Shown: in pieces, positions 7,985 to 22,627 of the stretch
How the letters are laid out: each line of letters opens with the position of its first letter
How positions within the stretch are numbered: position 1 is the first letter of the stretch
Source: an uncultured Collinsella sp.
GTDB taxonomy: Bacteria; Actinomycetota; Coriobacteriia; Coriobacteriales; Coriobacteriaceae
NCBI GenBank assembly: GCA_900551015.1
Contig: URUI01000005.1
Span: 1 to 50,172 of the forward strand
Direction of reading: 5' to 3'
Length of the DNA: 50,172 nt
Made by a program: the position numbers and the translations under genes
The notes under the pieces: generated by a model
Seen by the model: only the letters and a program-made list of their open reading frames with translations
What the model was told of the DNA's origin: nothing
The model's database searches: none

Positions 7985-8123
7985 GGATTCCCGGCCCGTG
8001 CGGCCTGCTGTTTAAGTTTGCTGCTCTACAGTCCTGCGCAAGACGGAAAGCACATTAAGTGCTTTCCTTTGCGTGCGGAACTCGCGACAAACTTAAACGG
8101 CGGGCCGCCCGGGCCGGGAATCC
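7985..8123. repeat. Long nested palindrome with AGCACATTAAGTGCT core (copy 1)
   Basis: Outer arms of 36 bases (7985-8020 and 8088-8123) are complementary at 33 positions; two of the three exceptions would be G-U pairs in an RNA read from the plus strand. At the centre is a perfect 9-bp hairpin with loop ATTAA (8045-8067). The core AGCACATTAAGTGCT recurs in the second element at 21126-21347, whose arms have an unrelated sequence. It lies between the end of the membrane protein gene and the rpsL promoter and holds no credible gene. Confidence 0.8.
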
Positions 8124-8146
8124 GACGCGCTCGTCGGGGCAACGTT

Positions 8147-8199
8147 ACCTGCCAAAAAGGGACAGGTTTGTTTTGGTCGGTTTTATCTGCGGAAACGTC
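8147..8199 (+). repeat. Interspersed repeat, GGGACAGGTTT family (copy 1)
   Basis: A 53-base sequence begins ACCTGCCAAAAAGGGACAGG and ends with TTTTATCTGCGGAAACGTC. It matches the copy at 36944-36996 at 48 of 53 positions; a more diverged partial copy lies on the minus strand at 9964-10003. The ends are partly complementary, so it could form a short hairpin. It is intergenic. Confidence 0.75.
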
Positions 8200-8290
8200 G
8201 CGCTCCAGCGGTGATCCGCCCTCATCTGTCATAGGGAAATCGGCGGCGCTTTCGGAAGTATATCGCTCGGTCTAACCGTCCATTTAATGC

Positions 8291-8325
8291 AAAATGGGCC
8301 GCCTCCCCTAATAGGAAGCGGCCCC
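8291..8325 (-). terminator. Intrinsic terminator behind the sigma/membrane protein pair
   Basis: A strong stem (GGGCCGCCTCC at 8296-8306 against its near-complement at 8314-8324) lies directly downstream of the stop codon at 8331. On the minus strand it is followed by ATTTTGC. Confidence 0.75.
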
Positions 8326-8330
8326 AAATC

Positions 8331-9407
8331 TTACGAATAGACGATGGTAAAGGGTTCCGACGTTTCGGCGCCCCCTGTTGAAGTGCAGCGTGTGCCCTCA
8401 AGCGTTACTGAGACCACTTGGTCGACATCAATCAACTTCGTTGGCACCCAGATGTTCTCTCCGCTATTGCGCGTATAAGAAAAATATAAGTTGAACGCCC
8501 CTGCGTCGTCATCTTCGATAATCTGCTCCGATCCATCCTTGTAGGTAACCGTCAACTTCTTCGTGACTGCGTCAATGCCCAGATCATCGATGTGCGTCTG
8601 GATGGAAAACGGGCTGATCTCGAGAGGCGTGTCATCGGAGCGGAGTTCCTTTGTATCGACGTACGCTCCAACGCTAAACTCGGGCGTCGATGCTTTAAAC
8701 TGCCTCGCACTCTCACCTTCGCCCTCGGTCCACTGGATATTCCAGGTGACCGCATGTTGAAAACCTCGCTCGCGATCCATAGAAGCAAAGTACATCGTGC
8801 CATTAATGACAGTATCGCTTGATGTGTCCTTATCAATGGTGCAGCGTGTGTCAGCCCATTCCTCGCCGAACTTCATGTCGGGCGTGCCGATGCCTTGTTC
8901 TTCTTCACCATAGAGAACAAGTTCGCCAGTCTCTGCTGCCGGCTTGTAGTAGTTAACACCATTTGGATTGGACAACGTAAACGTCACGGCACCGCAACCG
9001 TTTTTATCGATAGCCATATCATGAATGTCGAGTGTATAGCCGTTGCCCTCGACGGACAGATTGACCTTCTGGACTGCACCCTCCAGGCTTTGGGGCGCGA
9101 TACCATCACCAAACTCTCTGGTGTAGGTATATTTCGTCCCCGACGAGCCGCCATTTGTCCAGGTAACGGACTCTCCGTTGCCATGGTTTCCCCAGGCAGA
9201 GGCAAAATAACTGGAATTGACAACAGCGTAGGCGACCCCTCCGGTCGCCAGCACTCCGGCAAGGCATCCGATCACGGCAACATACAGAGGCTTCGCGTGA
9301 CCCTTTCGGCGAAGCGGCTCACCAGCAGCGGCATAAAGAACACGGTCAGCAAGATCGCTATCGGCTTGGACGGACTCGAAGGCCTGCTTGATTTGGTTGG
9401 ATTTCAC
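8331..9407 (-). CDS. Single-pass membrane protein paired with an ECF sigma factor (putative anti-sigma/sensor)
   Basis: The 358-residue protein has a short cytoplasmic part (about residues 1-40), one transmembrane helix (about 41-64, YVAVIGCLAGVLATGGVAYAV) and a long extracellular region rich in beta-type sequence, resembling DUF4179-type proteins. The start is a GTG (9405-9407) with GGAGG upstream; it overlaps the sigma factor gene by 50 bases, a typical arrangement for a co-produced regulator. The likely role is to hold the sigma factor at the membrane and release it on an external signal; this is inferred from gene order and topology. A similarly built gene lies at 43519-44649. I see no zinc-type HxxxCxxC anti-sigma motif. 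Confidence 0.7.
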   Translation of the reverse strand: MKSNQIKQAFESVQADSDLADRVLYAAAGEPLRRKGHAKPLYVAVIGCLAGVLATGGVAYAVVNSSYFASAWGNHGNGESVTWTNGGSSGTKYTYTREFGDGIAPQSLEGAVQKVNLSVEGNGYTLDIHDMAIDKNGCGAVTFTLSNPNGVNYYKPAAETGELVLYGEEEQGIGTPDMKFGEEWADTRCTIDKDTSSDTVINGTMYFASMDRERGFQHAVTWNIQWTEGEGESARQFKASTPEFSVGAYVDTKELRSDDTPLEISPFSIQTHIDDLGIDAVTKKLTVTYKDGSEQIIEDDDAGAFNLYFSYTRNSGENIWVPTKLIDVDQVVSVTLEGTRCTSTGGAETSEPFTIVYS

Positions 9408-9876
9408 GGTCGCCCTCCTCTAGGATGAACTTGAGCTTCGATCTGCCGCGAGCTAAACGCGTTCGAACAGTCGCGGCTGGCACATGCAATAACTCGGCAA
9501 TCTCTGAGGTCGAAAAGCCCAGATAGTAATAGAGCATGATGGGAACACGGAATCGTTCCGGAAGTCGCATAACGTCTGACAGGACCGCCTTGGTCTCCTC
9601 CTGCGCCGTCGAAAGCGAATCGGCCAGGTTCTCAATATCCTCCACACGCCTCCATGGCTTTCGAAAGAGCGATTTGCATTCATTGATCGTGACCCGGATA
9701 AGCCATCGACGAAGATGCTCCCAGCTTTCAAAATGCGTATCGCTTTTGAGTAACTTTAGAAAGACGTCTTGAGCGACATCGTCGGCGTCAGCGCGATCGC
9801 GCAGATACGTCAAGGCGATCCGAAACACGACATCACGGTGGTCTTCAACCGCCTGTCTAAAAGCTTGTTCTTCCAT
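9358..9876 (-). CDS. ECF-type RNA polymerase sigma factor (first of two)
   Basis: The 172-residue protein has sigma region 2 (about residues 10-75, with DADDVAQDVFLKLL and the WLIRVTINECKS stretch) and region 4 (about 110-160, LPERFRVPIMLYYYLGFSTSEIA followed by PAATVRTRLARGRSKL), with no region 1 or 3, as in ECF sigma factors. The start is the ATG at 9874-9876 with GGGAGGTGATT before it; the longer open frame upstream reads through intergenic repeats and was rejected. It overlaps the membrane protein gene by 50 bases. Similar in organisation to the pair at 42978-44649. Confidence 0.93.
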   Translation of the reverse strand: MEEQAFRQAVEDHRDVVFRIALTYLRDRADADDVAQDVFLKLLKSDTHFESWEHLRRWLIRVTINECKSLFRKPWRRVEDIENLADSLSTAQEETKAVLSDVMRLPERFRVPIMLYYYLGFSTSEIAELLHVPAATVRTRLARGRSKLKFILEEGDREIQPNQAGLRVRPSR

Positions 9877-9963
9877 AATCACCTCCCGGTGACACTGATG
9901 GTTCTTGATGGGGCCCTCACCATAGATACGCTTTGACCAAACGGAATGTTTCAAATTCAAGCA

Positions 9964-10003
9964 GGAAAAACTACCAAAATAAACCTGTCCTTTTTTGCAA
10001 GTG
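9964..10003 (-). repeat. Interspersed repeat, GGGACAGGTTT family (diverged copy)
   Basis: Read on the minus strand it contains AAAGGACAGGTTTATTTTGG, close to the copies at 8147-8199 and 36944-36996, but the flanks have drifted. It lies upstream of the sigma factor. The whole 308-base gap 9877-10184 holds this repeat, the rpoC terminator and its outer inverted repeat, and no gene. Confidence 0.6.
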
Positions 10004-10040
10004 ACCAACGGAACGCAACAAGTTGAGCATACGCAAGCGA

Positions 10041-10140
10041 GCGGCCCCCAGAGCGTACAAGGTGGCATGAAAAAGGCAGGGCATTGACCTTTTGGTCATG
10101 CCCTGCCTTTTGAATGACAGATTGTAGCTCTGGGGGCCGC
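10041..10140. repeat. Outer inverted repeat enclosing the rpoC terminator
   Basis: A perfect 14-bp inverted repeat, GCGGCCCCCAGAGC at 10041-10054 and its complement at 10127-10140, surrounds the terminator hairpin at 10071-10111. The result is a nested palindrome of 100 bases, like the structures at 7985-8123 and 21126-21347 but without their AGCACATTAAGTGCT core. Confidence 0.7.
10070..10111 (-). terminator. Intrinsic terminator after rpoC
   Basis: A long stem (AAAAGGCAGGGCAT-type arm against ATGCCCTGCCTTTT, with GACC/GGTC extending it and a TTTT loop) has A and T runs at both ends, so it can act in both directions. It should end the rpoB-rpoC transcript 74 bases past rpoC. Confidence 0.85.
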
Positions 10141-10184
10141 GCAGCGACGGAGGTCGCCGCCGTTCGTTAGAACGGCGGAACTAA

Positions 10185-14660
<4,476 letters not shown>

Positions 14661-14666
14661 AGTCAA

Positions 14667-18158
<3,492 letters not shown>

Positions 18159-18231
18159 CAGGTTTTTCCTCCTTCACGGAAATGCTCGGTGGATTGGCGA
18201 GGCATAGCTTCGCCAGTTATCGCAACCTAAT

Positions 18232-18259
18232 AGTTTATCAGGTACCGACCGTTGGGCAA
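18232..18259 (-). promoter_or_regulatory. Probable rpoB-rpoC promoter
   Basis: On the minus strand TTGCCC (18254-18259) and TAAACT (18232-18237) are 16 bases apart, 73 bases upstream of the rpoB start. The location between the galU terminator and rpoB means rpoBC has its own promoter instead of depending on rplJL readthrough. The 509-base gap 18159-18667 otherwise holds the palindromes at 18421-18593, the galU terminator, and an AT-rich stretch at 18280-18360 without recognised features. Confidence 0.55.
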
Positions 18260-18420
18260 GAAAAGCCTTGACGCGATTGAGTTTTTGGAGTAGCAAAGTT
18301 TTTCGAAAGAAAACACGCAGGTAGATGTATGTATATCGAACATCTGTTCATATATTTTCTGTGAACAGAGCTGCTGATGCGCGCCGCTGAACGGCGAAAT
18401 GACGGCGAGGGTTGGTCAGG

Positions 18421-18593
18421 CGGAAAGTGCGTCCCGTTTTGAGGCCTCAAACTGGGTCGCAGTTTCCGGTTGAGCACTGTTTGGGAAAGCATATCCCGTT
18501 CTGAGCCGAAATTCCGGGTCGCAGTTTCCGCTAGGGGTTCCAACCGGAAAGCGCGTCCCAGAATTCGACCAAATTGTGGGTCGCACTTTCCGG
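18421..18593. repeat. Three tandem palindromic units with GGAAA...TTTCC ends
   Basis: Units lie at about 18421-18468, 18483-18530 and 18544-18593, each near 48 bases. Each begins GGAAAG followed by a CCC box and ends GGGTCGCA(G/C)TTTCC, so its ends pair with each other. The inner part differs: unit 1 has the perfect palindrome GTTTGAGGCCTCAAAC, unit 2 pairs CCCG with CGGG, unit 3 pairs CCCA with TGGG. The pairing is kept while bases change. The spacers (about 14 bases) are unrelated. No gene is present. Confidence 0.8.
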
Positions 18594-18611
18594 AGCCAAG
18601 CTGTAGCTCGA

Positions 18612-18647
18612 ATAAAAAAACGGGTGCAGACCGAAGTCCGCACCCGT
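18612..18647 (-). terminator. Intrinsic terminator after galU
   Basis: Stem ACGGGTGC against GCACCCGT (extended by GAC/GTC) at 18620-18647, followed on the minus strand by a run of seven T. It lies 20 bases past the galU stop. Confidence 0.85.
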
Positions 18648-18667
18648 AAATGTCGATGCCCGAAGGC

Positions 18668-19576
18668 TTACTTGCGCATCAATCCGCCGCGCTCGTCGAT
18701 GGCGTCCCAGAAGGCATCGGCAAAGCGGGGGTCGTTTGCAGCCATGAGGGCGTTAGTGGCCATCCAACCAGAGGGAGTGCCAGTGTCGTAGCCCGACAGC
18801 GGGTCGATGACGACGGCGTACATGGCCTCGCGGTCGAGCGAACGGGCCATGGCGTCGGTGAGCTGGATCTCGCCGCCCTTGCCGGCCTGCTGATCTGCCA
18901 GCAAGTCCATGACCAGCGGGCTCAGCAGGTAGCGACCGACGATGTACAGGTTGGACGGAGCAGCCTCGGGAGCGGGCTTCTCAACCAGACCGCCGATACG
19001 CCAGACAGCGCCCGGCTCGGCATCGGCAACGTCCTCGGCGCCCTCGAGCGAACCGACGCGCTCGCCGGCGATAACACCGTAGCGGCTGACTTCCTCGGGC
19101 GAGCAAGCAGCGACGGCGATAACCGAAGCGCCACCGTGCTCCTTGGAAACGGCGAGCATCTTGTCGCAGATGTCGCGGTTAGGTACAACGTAGTCGCCCA
19201 GAAGAACCAGGAAGTTCTCCCCTGCCACGGCGTCGGCAGCAGAGCGAATAGCATGGCCGAGGCCCTTGGGCTCGTACTGATAACGGAAGTCGACCGGCAT
19301 ACCGCCAGCGTGGGCGACAGCATCGGCATAGGCGTTCTTGCCGCGCTCGCGCAGCAGGTTCTCGAGCGAGCGATCAGGCTGGAAGTAGTTCAGTAGCTCG
19401 GGCTTACCGGGAGAAGTAACGATGATGGCATCATCGACCTCCTCGGGGTCGAGGGCCTCCTCGACGACATACTGGATGACCGGCTTGTCGAGCACCGGCA
19501 GCATCTCTTTGGGCGTGCACTTGGTACCAGGCAGAAAACGCGTGCCAAGACCGGCGGCGGGGATGATTGCCTTCAT
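18668..19576 (-). CDS. galU: UTP-glucose-1-phosphate uridylyltransferase
   Basis: Makes UDP-glucose from UTP and glucose-1-phosphate, feeding cell-envelope glycans and galactose use. The 302 residues start MKAIIPAAGLGTRFLPGTK, the nucleotidyltransferase signature, with VLDKPVIQYVVEEA, GLGHAI and the GGLVEKP stretch characteristic of bacterial GalU. The start is the ATG at 19574-19576, with AAAGGATC upstream; a longer frame begins in non-conserved sequence. The gene sits between rplL and rpoB, where these are normally adjacent. Its terminator and the separate rpoB promoter show that it is a single-gene unit or the end of one. The promoter could not be placed with confidence in 19577-19820. Confidence 0.95.
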   Translation of the reverse strand: MKAIIPAAGLGTRFLPGTKCTPKEMLPVLDKPVIQYVVEEALDPEEVDDAIIVTSPGKPELLNYFQPDRSLENLLRERGKNAYADAVAHAGGMPVDFRYQYEPKGLGHAIRSAADAVAGENFLVLLGDYVVPNRDICDKMLAVSKEHGGASVIAVAACSPEEVSRYGVIAGERVGSLEGAEDVADAEPGAVWRIGGLVEKPAPEAAPSNLYIVGRYLLSPLVMDLLADQQAGKGGEIQLTDAMARSLDREAMYAVVIDPLSGYDTGTPSGWMATNALMAANDPRFADAFWDAIDERGGLMRK

Positions 19577-19821
19577 GTTATTCAAAGATCCTTTCGCAGG
19601 CGCAAAAGCGCCCCATGCGTGCGGCACACAGCCGCAGACCAAATTGCGATACCCAAGCATCTTACCGCTGGAACTATATGTCGCTACAAGGCAGAGAGAA
19701 TTCTTCAGCAGGTCAACGCAAATTATTGCTCGAATGGTGCAATTTTATTGCCCAACGGCAAGGCACCCGATACGATGCAAATCACAGAACCTGGCAGTTC
19801 GAACAACCGATGTCGAGGGAC

Positions 19822-19863
19822 CGAAAAACAAAAAAGACGGGGCCCGCAATGCGAACCCCGTCT
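19822..19863 (-). terminator. Intrinsic terminator after rplL
   Basis: Arms AGACGGGG (19835-19842) and CCCCGTCT (19856-19863) form a perfect stem, followed on the minus strand by a T-rich run. It closes the rplJ-rplL transcript. The rest of the 314-base gap 19577-19890 shows no gene; it should contain the galU promoter. Confidence 0.85.
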
Positions 19864-19890
19864 GCAAAGAAATCTGGCGAGAAAGCCTGA

Positions 19891-20268
19891 TTACTTGAGG
19901 GTGACAGCAGCGCCAGCAGCCTCGAGCTTCTCCTTGGCAGCCTCGGCGTCCTCCTTCTTGGCACCCTCGAGAACAGCCTTGGGAGCGCCCTCGACGACCT
20001 CCTTGGCCTCCTTCAGGCCAAGGTTGGTGAGCTCACGGACGGCCTTGATGACCTGGATCTTGTTGTCGCCGAAGCCCTCGAGCACGACGTCAAACTCGGT
20101 CTTCTCCTCGGCCTCAGCAGCGCCAGCAGCGGGAGCGGCGACAACGGCGGCAGGAGCAGCGGCGGAAACGCCGAAGGTGTCCTCGATAGCCTTAACGAGC
20201 TCGGAAGCCTCGAGAAGGGTCATTTCCTTAAGAGCATCGATGATCTCATCGGTGGTAAGCTTAGCCAT
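19891..20268 (-). CDS. rplL: 50S ribosomal protein L7/L12
   Basis: Stalk protein that recruits translation GTPases. The 125 residues have the N-terminal dimer helix (MAKLTTDEIIDALKEMTLLE), an alanine-rich hinge (about residues 37-55) and the globular C-terminal domain with KIQVIKAVRELT and GLKEAKEVVEGAP. The ATG at 20266-20268 is preceded by GAAAGGAC. It follows rplJ by 102 bases. Confidence 0.97.
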   Translation of the reverse strand: MAKLTTDEIIDALKEMTLLEASELVKAIEDTFGVSAAAPAAVVAAPAAGAAEAEEKTEFDVVLEGFGDNKIQVIKAVRELTNLGLKEAKEVVEGAPKAVLEGAKKEDAEAAKEKLEAAGAAVTLK

Positions 20269-20370
20269 TTCTAAGTCCTTTCGGTTTCCGTGCGGATGCA
20301 CGGAGATCAGTTAAAACACGGCGCGAATGCGCCAGGGGTGCGGCGTTGCCGCCGCGGGTGAAAACAGCGA

Positions 20371-20892
20371 CTAGGCTGCCTTCTGCTCGGAGACCTGCTG
20401 GATCGAACGAGCGAGACCAGAGGAAACGCCGTTGACGCAGACAGCGATGTCGCGAGCGAAACCGGAGATGAGACCGGCGATCTGGCCGAGAAGCTGGTCC
20501 TTGGTGGGCAGCTCGGCGATAGCCTTAACATCATCAGCGGAAACGGCCTTGCCGTCGGAGATACCGCCCTTGATCTCAAGGACGCCCTTGGACTTAGCGG
20601 AGAAGTCCTTAAGGGCCTTAGCGGCCTCGACCGGCTCGGTCTCGTAGAACACATAAGCGACGGGGCCGGCGAGGATATCGTCGATCTCAGGCTGCTCCTG
20701 GTTCTTGAGAGCGATCTTGACCAGGTTGTTCTTGTAGACCTTCATCTCGGCGCCGCACTCGCGAAGCTGATGACGCAGCTCCTGAGCCTGCTTAACCGTC
20801 AGACCGTTGTAGTTGACGACGAACAGACCGGCGTTCTCGGCGATACGGGACTCGATCTCTGCAACCTTGTCGATTTTGTACTGCTGGGGCAT
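20371..20892 (-). CDS. rplJ: 50S ribosomal protein L10
   Basis: Stalk base protein that anchors L7/L12 dimers on 23S rRNA. The 173-residue protein begins MPQQYKIDKVAEIESRIAEN and has the RNA-binding N-terminal domain (NYNGLTVKQAQELRHQLRE, VYKNNLVKIAL) and a C-terminal helix for L12 binding. The ATG follows GGAGGTGTAATTC. A conserved L10 leader and an attenuator lie directly upstream, so synthesis is probably feedback-controlled by L10 or the L10-L12 complex. Confidence 0.97.
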   Translation of the reverse strand: MPQQYKIDKVAEIESRIAENAGLFVVNYNGLTVKQAQELRHQLRECGAEMKVYKNNLVKIALKNQEQPEIDDILAGPVAYVFYETEPVEAAKALKDFSAKSKGVLEIKGGISDGKAVSADDVKAIAELPTKDQLLGQIAGLISGFARDIAVCVNGVSSGLARSIQQVSEQKAA

Positions 20893-20956
20893 GAATTACA
20901 CCTCCTCGAATTCTTTCCGGGCACGGTCCGCCACAAGGACGTGACGGGGGCATGTC

Positions 20957-20994
20957 CAAAAAGAAAGCCCCCGCGCTGCATGAGCGACGGGGGC
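20957..20994 (-). terminator. Attenuator hairpin in the rplJ leader
   Basis: GCCCCCG (20967-20973) pairs with CGGGGGC (20988-20994), continued inside by CGCT/AGCG, and is followed on the minus strand by TTTCTTTTT. It stands between the L10 leader and rplJ, 64 bases before the start codon, the standard place for a regulated terminator. Confidence 0.8.
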
Positions 20995-21012
20995 GAGAAG
21001 ACATATCTACTC

Positions 21013-21100
21013 GACCACCTCGGCTGGCGGGATATCCCATTAAGCTCGCGGGCGATGCCCGTTTGCACCGGCTGTCTCTGGCAGCGGATTCGTGCGTGAA
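21013..21100 (-). ncRNA. L10 leader (r-protein autoregulatory RNA)
   Basis: The minus strand contains the conserved order of the L10 leader family: GAGACAGCCGGTGC (around 21079-21066), then GCTTAATGGGA, then CCCGCC and CCGAGGTGG (around 21030-21013). The kink-turn type structure is bound by L10(L12)4 and controls downstream expression. Here it begins just after the mapped promoter and ends before the attenuator hairpin, giving a complete leader of about 210 bases. Confidence 0.85.
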
Positions 21101-21108
21101 CCGAAAGT

Positions 21109-21137
21109 ATTATGGCGGGGACCCCGGCGTCGGTCAA
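21109..21137 (-). promoter_or_regulatory. rplJ-rplL promoter
   Basis: On the minus strand TTGACC (21132-21137) and CATAAT (21109-21114) are 17 bases apart, with the L10 leader starting about ten bases downstream. The -35 box lies inside the outer left arm of the large palindrome at 21126-21347. Confidence 0.8.
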
Positions 21138-21347
21138 CGGGAAACCGGGCTGCACACAATTCCACCATCCGGCCGCGCCGCCGAAGGCCAGGCGCAAGGT
21201 TTTCGCTCGGTCAGGTCCTGGGCTCGCACGAAGAGCACATTAAGTGCTCTTCGGCTCGTGCGGAATCTACGAAAACCTTGCGCCTGGCCTTCGGCGGCGC
21301 GGCCTGCGGTGACTTTGGGGCAGCCCGGGTTTTCGTTGGCTGACGCC
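21126..21347. repeat. Long nested palindrome with AGCACATTAAGTGCT core (copy 2)
   Basis: A perfect 35-bp inverted repeat has arms at 21171-21205 and 21270-21304 (left arm starts GGCCGCGCCGCCGAAGGCC). Outside it a second pair of 28-base arms (21126-21153 and 21320-21347) matches at 23 positions. The centre is a hairpin GAAGAGCAC-ATTAA-GTGCTCTTC flanked by CGCACGA/TCGTGCG. The core and the following CGTGCGGAA are shared with the element at 7985-8123, while the long arms are unrelated to it. The 505-base gap 20893-21397 contains this, the promoter, the leader and the attenuator, and no believable gene. Confidence 0.85.
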
Positions 21348-21397
21348 CCCACTCATAATGCTTGGGTCGGTGGGCTGATGGTTTTAGTCCCGTTGGG

Positions 21398-22534
21398 CTA
21401 CAACGTTGACACGAAGCTTGACAGGCGGCGGAGACCTTCGTCCAGATCTTGGTCGGAGACGCAGTAGCTTAGGCGGATGTGGCCTTCGGTGCCGAAGCAG
21501 TCGCCCGGGACTAGGGCTACGTTTGCCTCTTCGATGGCTTTGATGCAGAAGTCTTCGCTGGTTAGGCCGAACTTTTTGATGCTCGGGAAAGTGTAGAAGG
21601 CTCCTGCGGGCTCTACTACGTCGAGGCCCATGGCGTTTAAGGCTGCGAGTACGCGTTCGCGGCGGGCTCGGTAGACTTTGAGCATGGGGGTTGGGTCGAC
21701 GGTCAGGGCTCGGGCTGCGGCGTCCATTTCGAAGGAGACAGCACTCGATACTAAGTATTGGTGAGCCTTTGCGATCTCGGCGATGACGGGGGCTGCGGCT
21801 GCGAGCCAACCCAAGCGCCAGCCGGTCATGGCCCAGGGCTTGGAGAAGCTCTCGATGACTACCGTCTGCTCGCGCAGTTCTGGGTGTCGCTGGGCAAAGC
21901 GCTCGTAGCCGTCCGCGTAGACCAAGCGGTTGTATACGTCGTCGCAGACTACGTAGATGCCCGCCTGCTCTGCCACGCGCGCCACGACGTCGAGCGATGC
22001 CGCGTTGAGAATGCAGCCCGTGGGATTGTTGGGCGAGCAGATAACGACGGCCTTGGTCGCCGGGGTCACACAGGTGCGAAGCGCATCCTCGTCAATCTGA
22101 AATTGCGCAGGCTCCGTATCCAAAAAGACCGCTTTGGCGTGATTGGCCATGACAATGCTCTCGTACAGTCCAAAGGCCGGCGTGGGGATAATGACCTCGT
22201 CGCCGGGGTTGAGCATAGCCATGAATGTTGCCGACAGGGCCTCGGTTGCGCCGTCGGTCAGAATGACCTCGTCGGCGGAAAACGCCAGACCCGCGTTATC
22301 CATATATTTGGACAGTGCATCACGCAGGGCGGGGCGACCGTTGTTGGGCGGATAGTGTGTGTCTCCGCGGCCCAGTGCGGCGGTCACCTCGGCGCTAATC
22401 ACATCGGGCGTGGGAAAATCGGGCTCGCCGAGCGCAAGCGCGATGCACCCCGGGTGCTGGGCAGCGAGCGCGTTTATCCGACGGATGCCGGAGGGCTTGA
22501 GCGTGGCAAGCGAGGTATTCATGGGCAGACGCAT
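21398..22534 (-). CDS. Class I/II pyridoxal-phosphate aminotransferase
   Basis: A fold-type I aminotransferase of 378 residues. Visible are the LALGEPDFPTP substrate loop, YPPNNGRPALR, SPNNPTG with Asn170, CDDVYNRLVY with Asp198 and Tyr201, and SFSKPWAMTGWRLGW with the cofactor lysine Lys232 and Arg240. It belongs near the aspartate/PatA-like group; the exact amino donor cannot be read from sequence. The ATG at 22532-22534 has GAAAGGAACGCC upstream. It is transcribed toward rplJ, with the large palindrome between them, and is divergent from the unknown gene at 22628. Confidence 0.9.
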   Translation of the reverse strand: MRLPMNTSLATLKPSGIRRINALAAQHPGCIALALGEPDFPTPDVISAEVTAALGRGDTHYPPNNGRPALRDALSKYMDNAGLAFSADEVILTDGATEALSATFMAMLNPGDEVIIPTPAFGLYESIVMANHAKAVFLDTEPAQFQIDEDALRTCVTPATKAVVICSPNNPTGCILNAASLDVVARVAEQAGIYVVCDDVYNRLVYADGYERFAQRHPELREQTVVIESFSKPWAMTGWRLGWLAAAAPVIAEIAKAHQYLVSSAVSFEMDAAARALTVDPTPMLKVYRARRERVLAALNAMGLDVVEPAGAFYTFPSIKKFGLTSEDFCIKAIEEANVALVPGDCFGTEGHIRLSYCVSDQDLDEGLRRLSSFVSTL

Positions 22535-22627
22535 GGCGTTCCTTTCGTAAGGGTTGCACTAGGATAGCGCGGCGAAGCGTCACCAGACGGTGTAACCTAA
22601 ACGGAAACGGACTGGAAAGGAGGCGGC

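Noticed and set aside
9877..10068. N-terminal extension of the first sigma factor
   Set aside because: The extra 64 residues are Cys-rich, read through repeat DNA, and the ATG at 9874-9876 has an excellent ribosome binding site.
18421..18593. Possible small CRISPR array
   Set aside because: The three units are palindromes that differ internally, with spacers of about 14 bases; there is no identical repeat and no cas gene.
21134..21352. Short open frame on the minus strand inside the large palindrome
   Set aside because: The frame follows from the two complementary arms (both encode similar KPCAWPSAARP-like stretches) and has no ribosome binding site.
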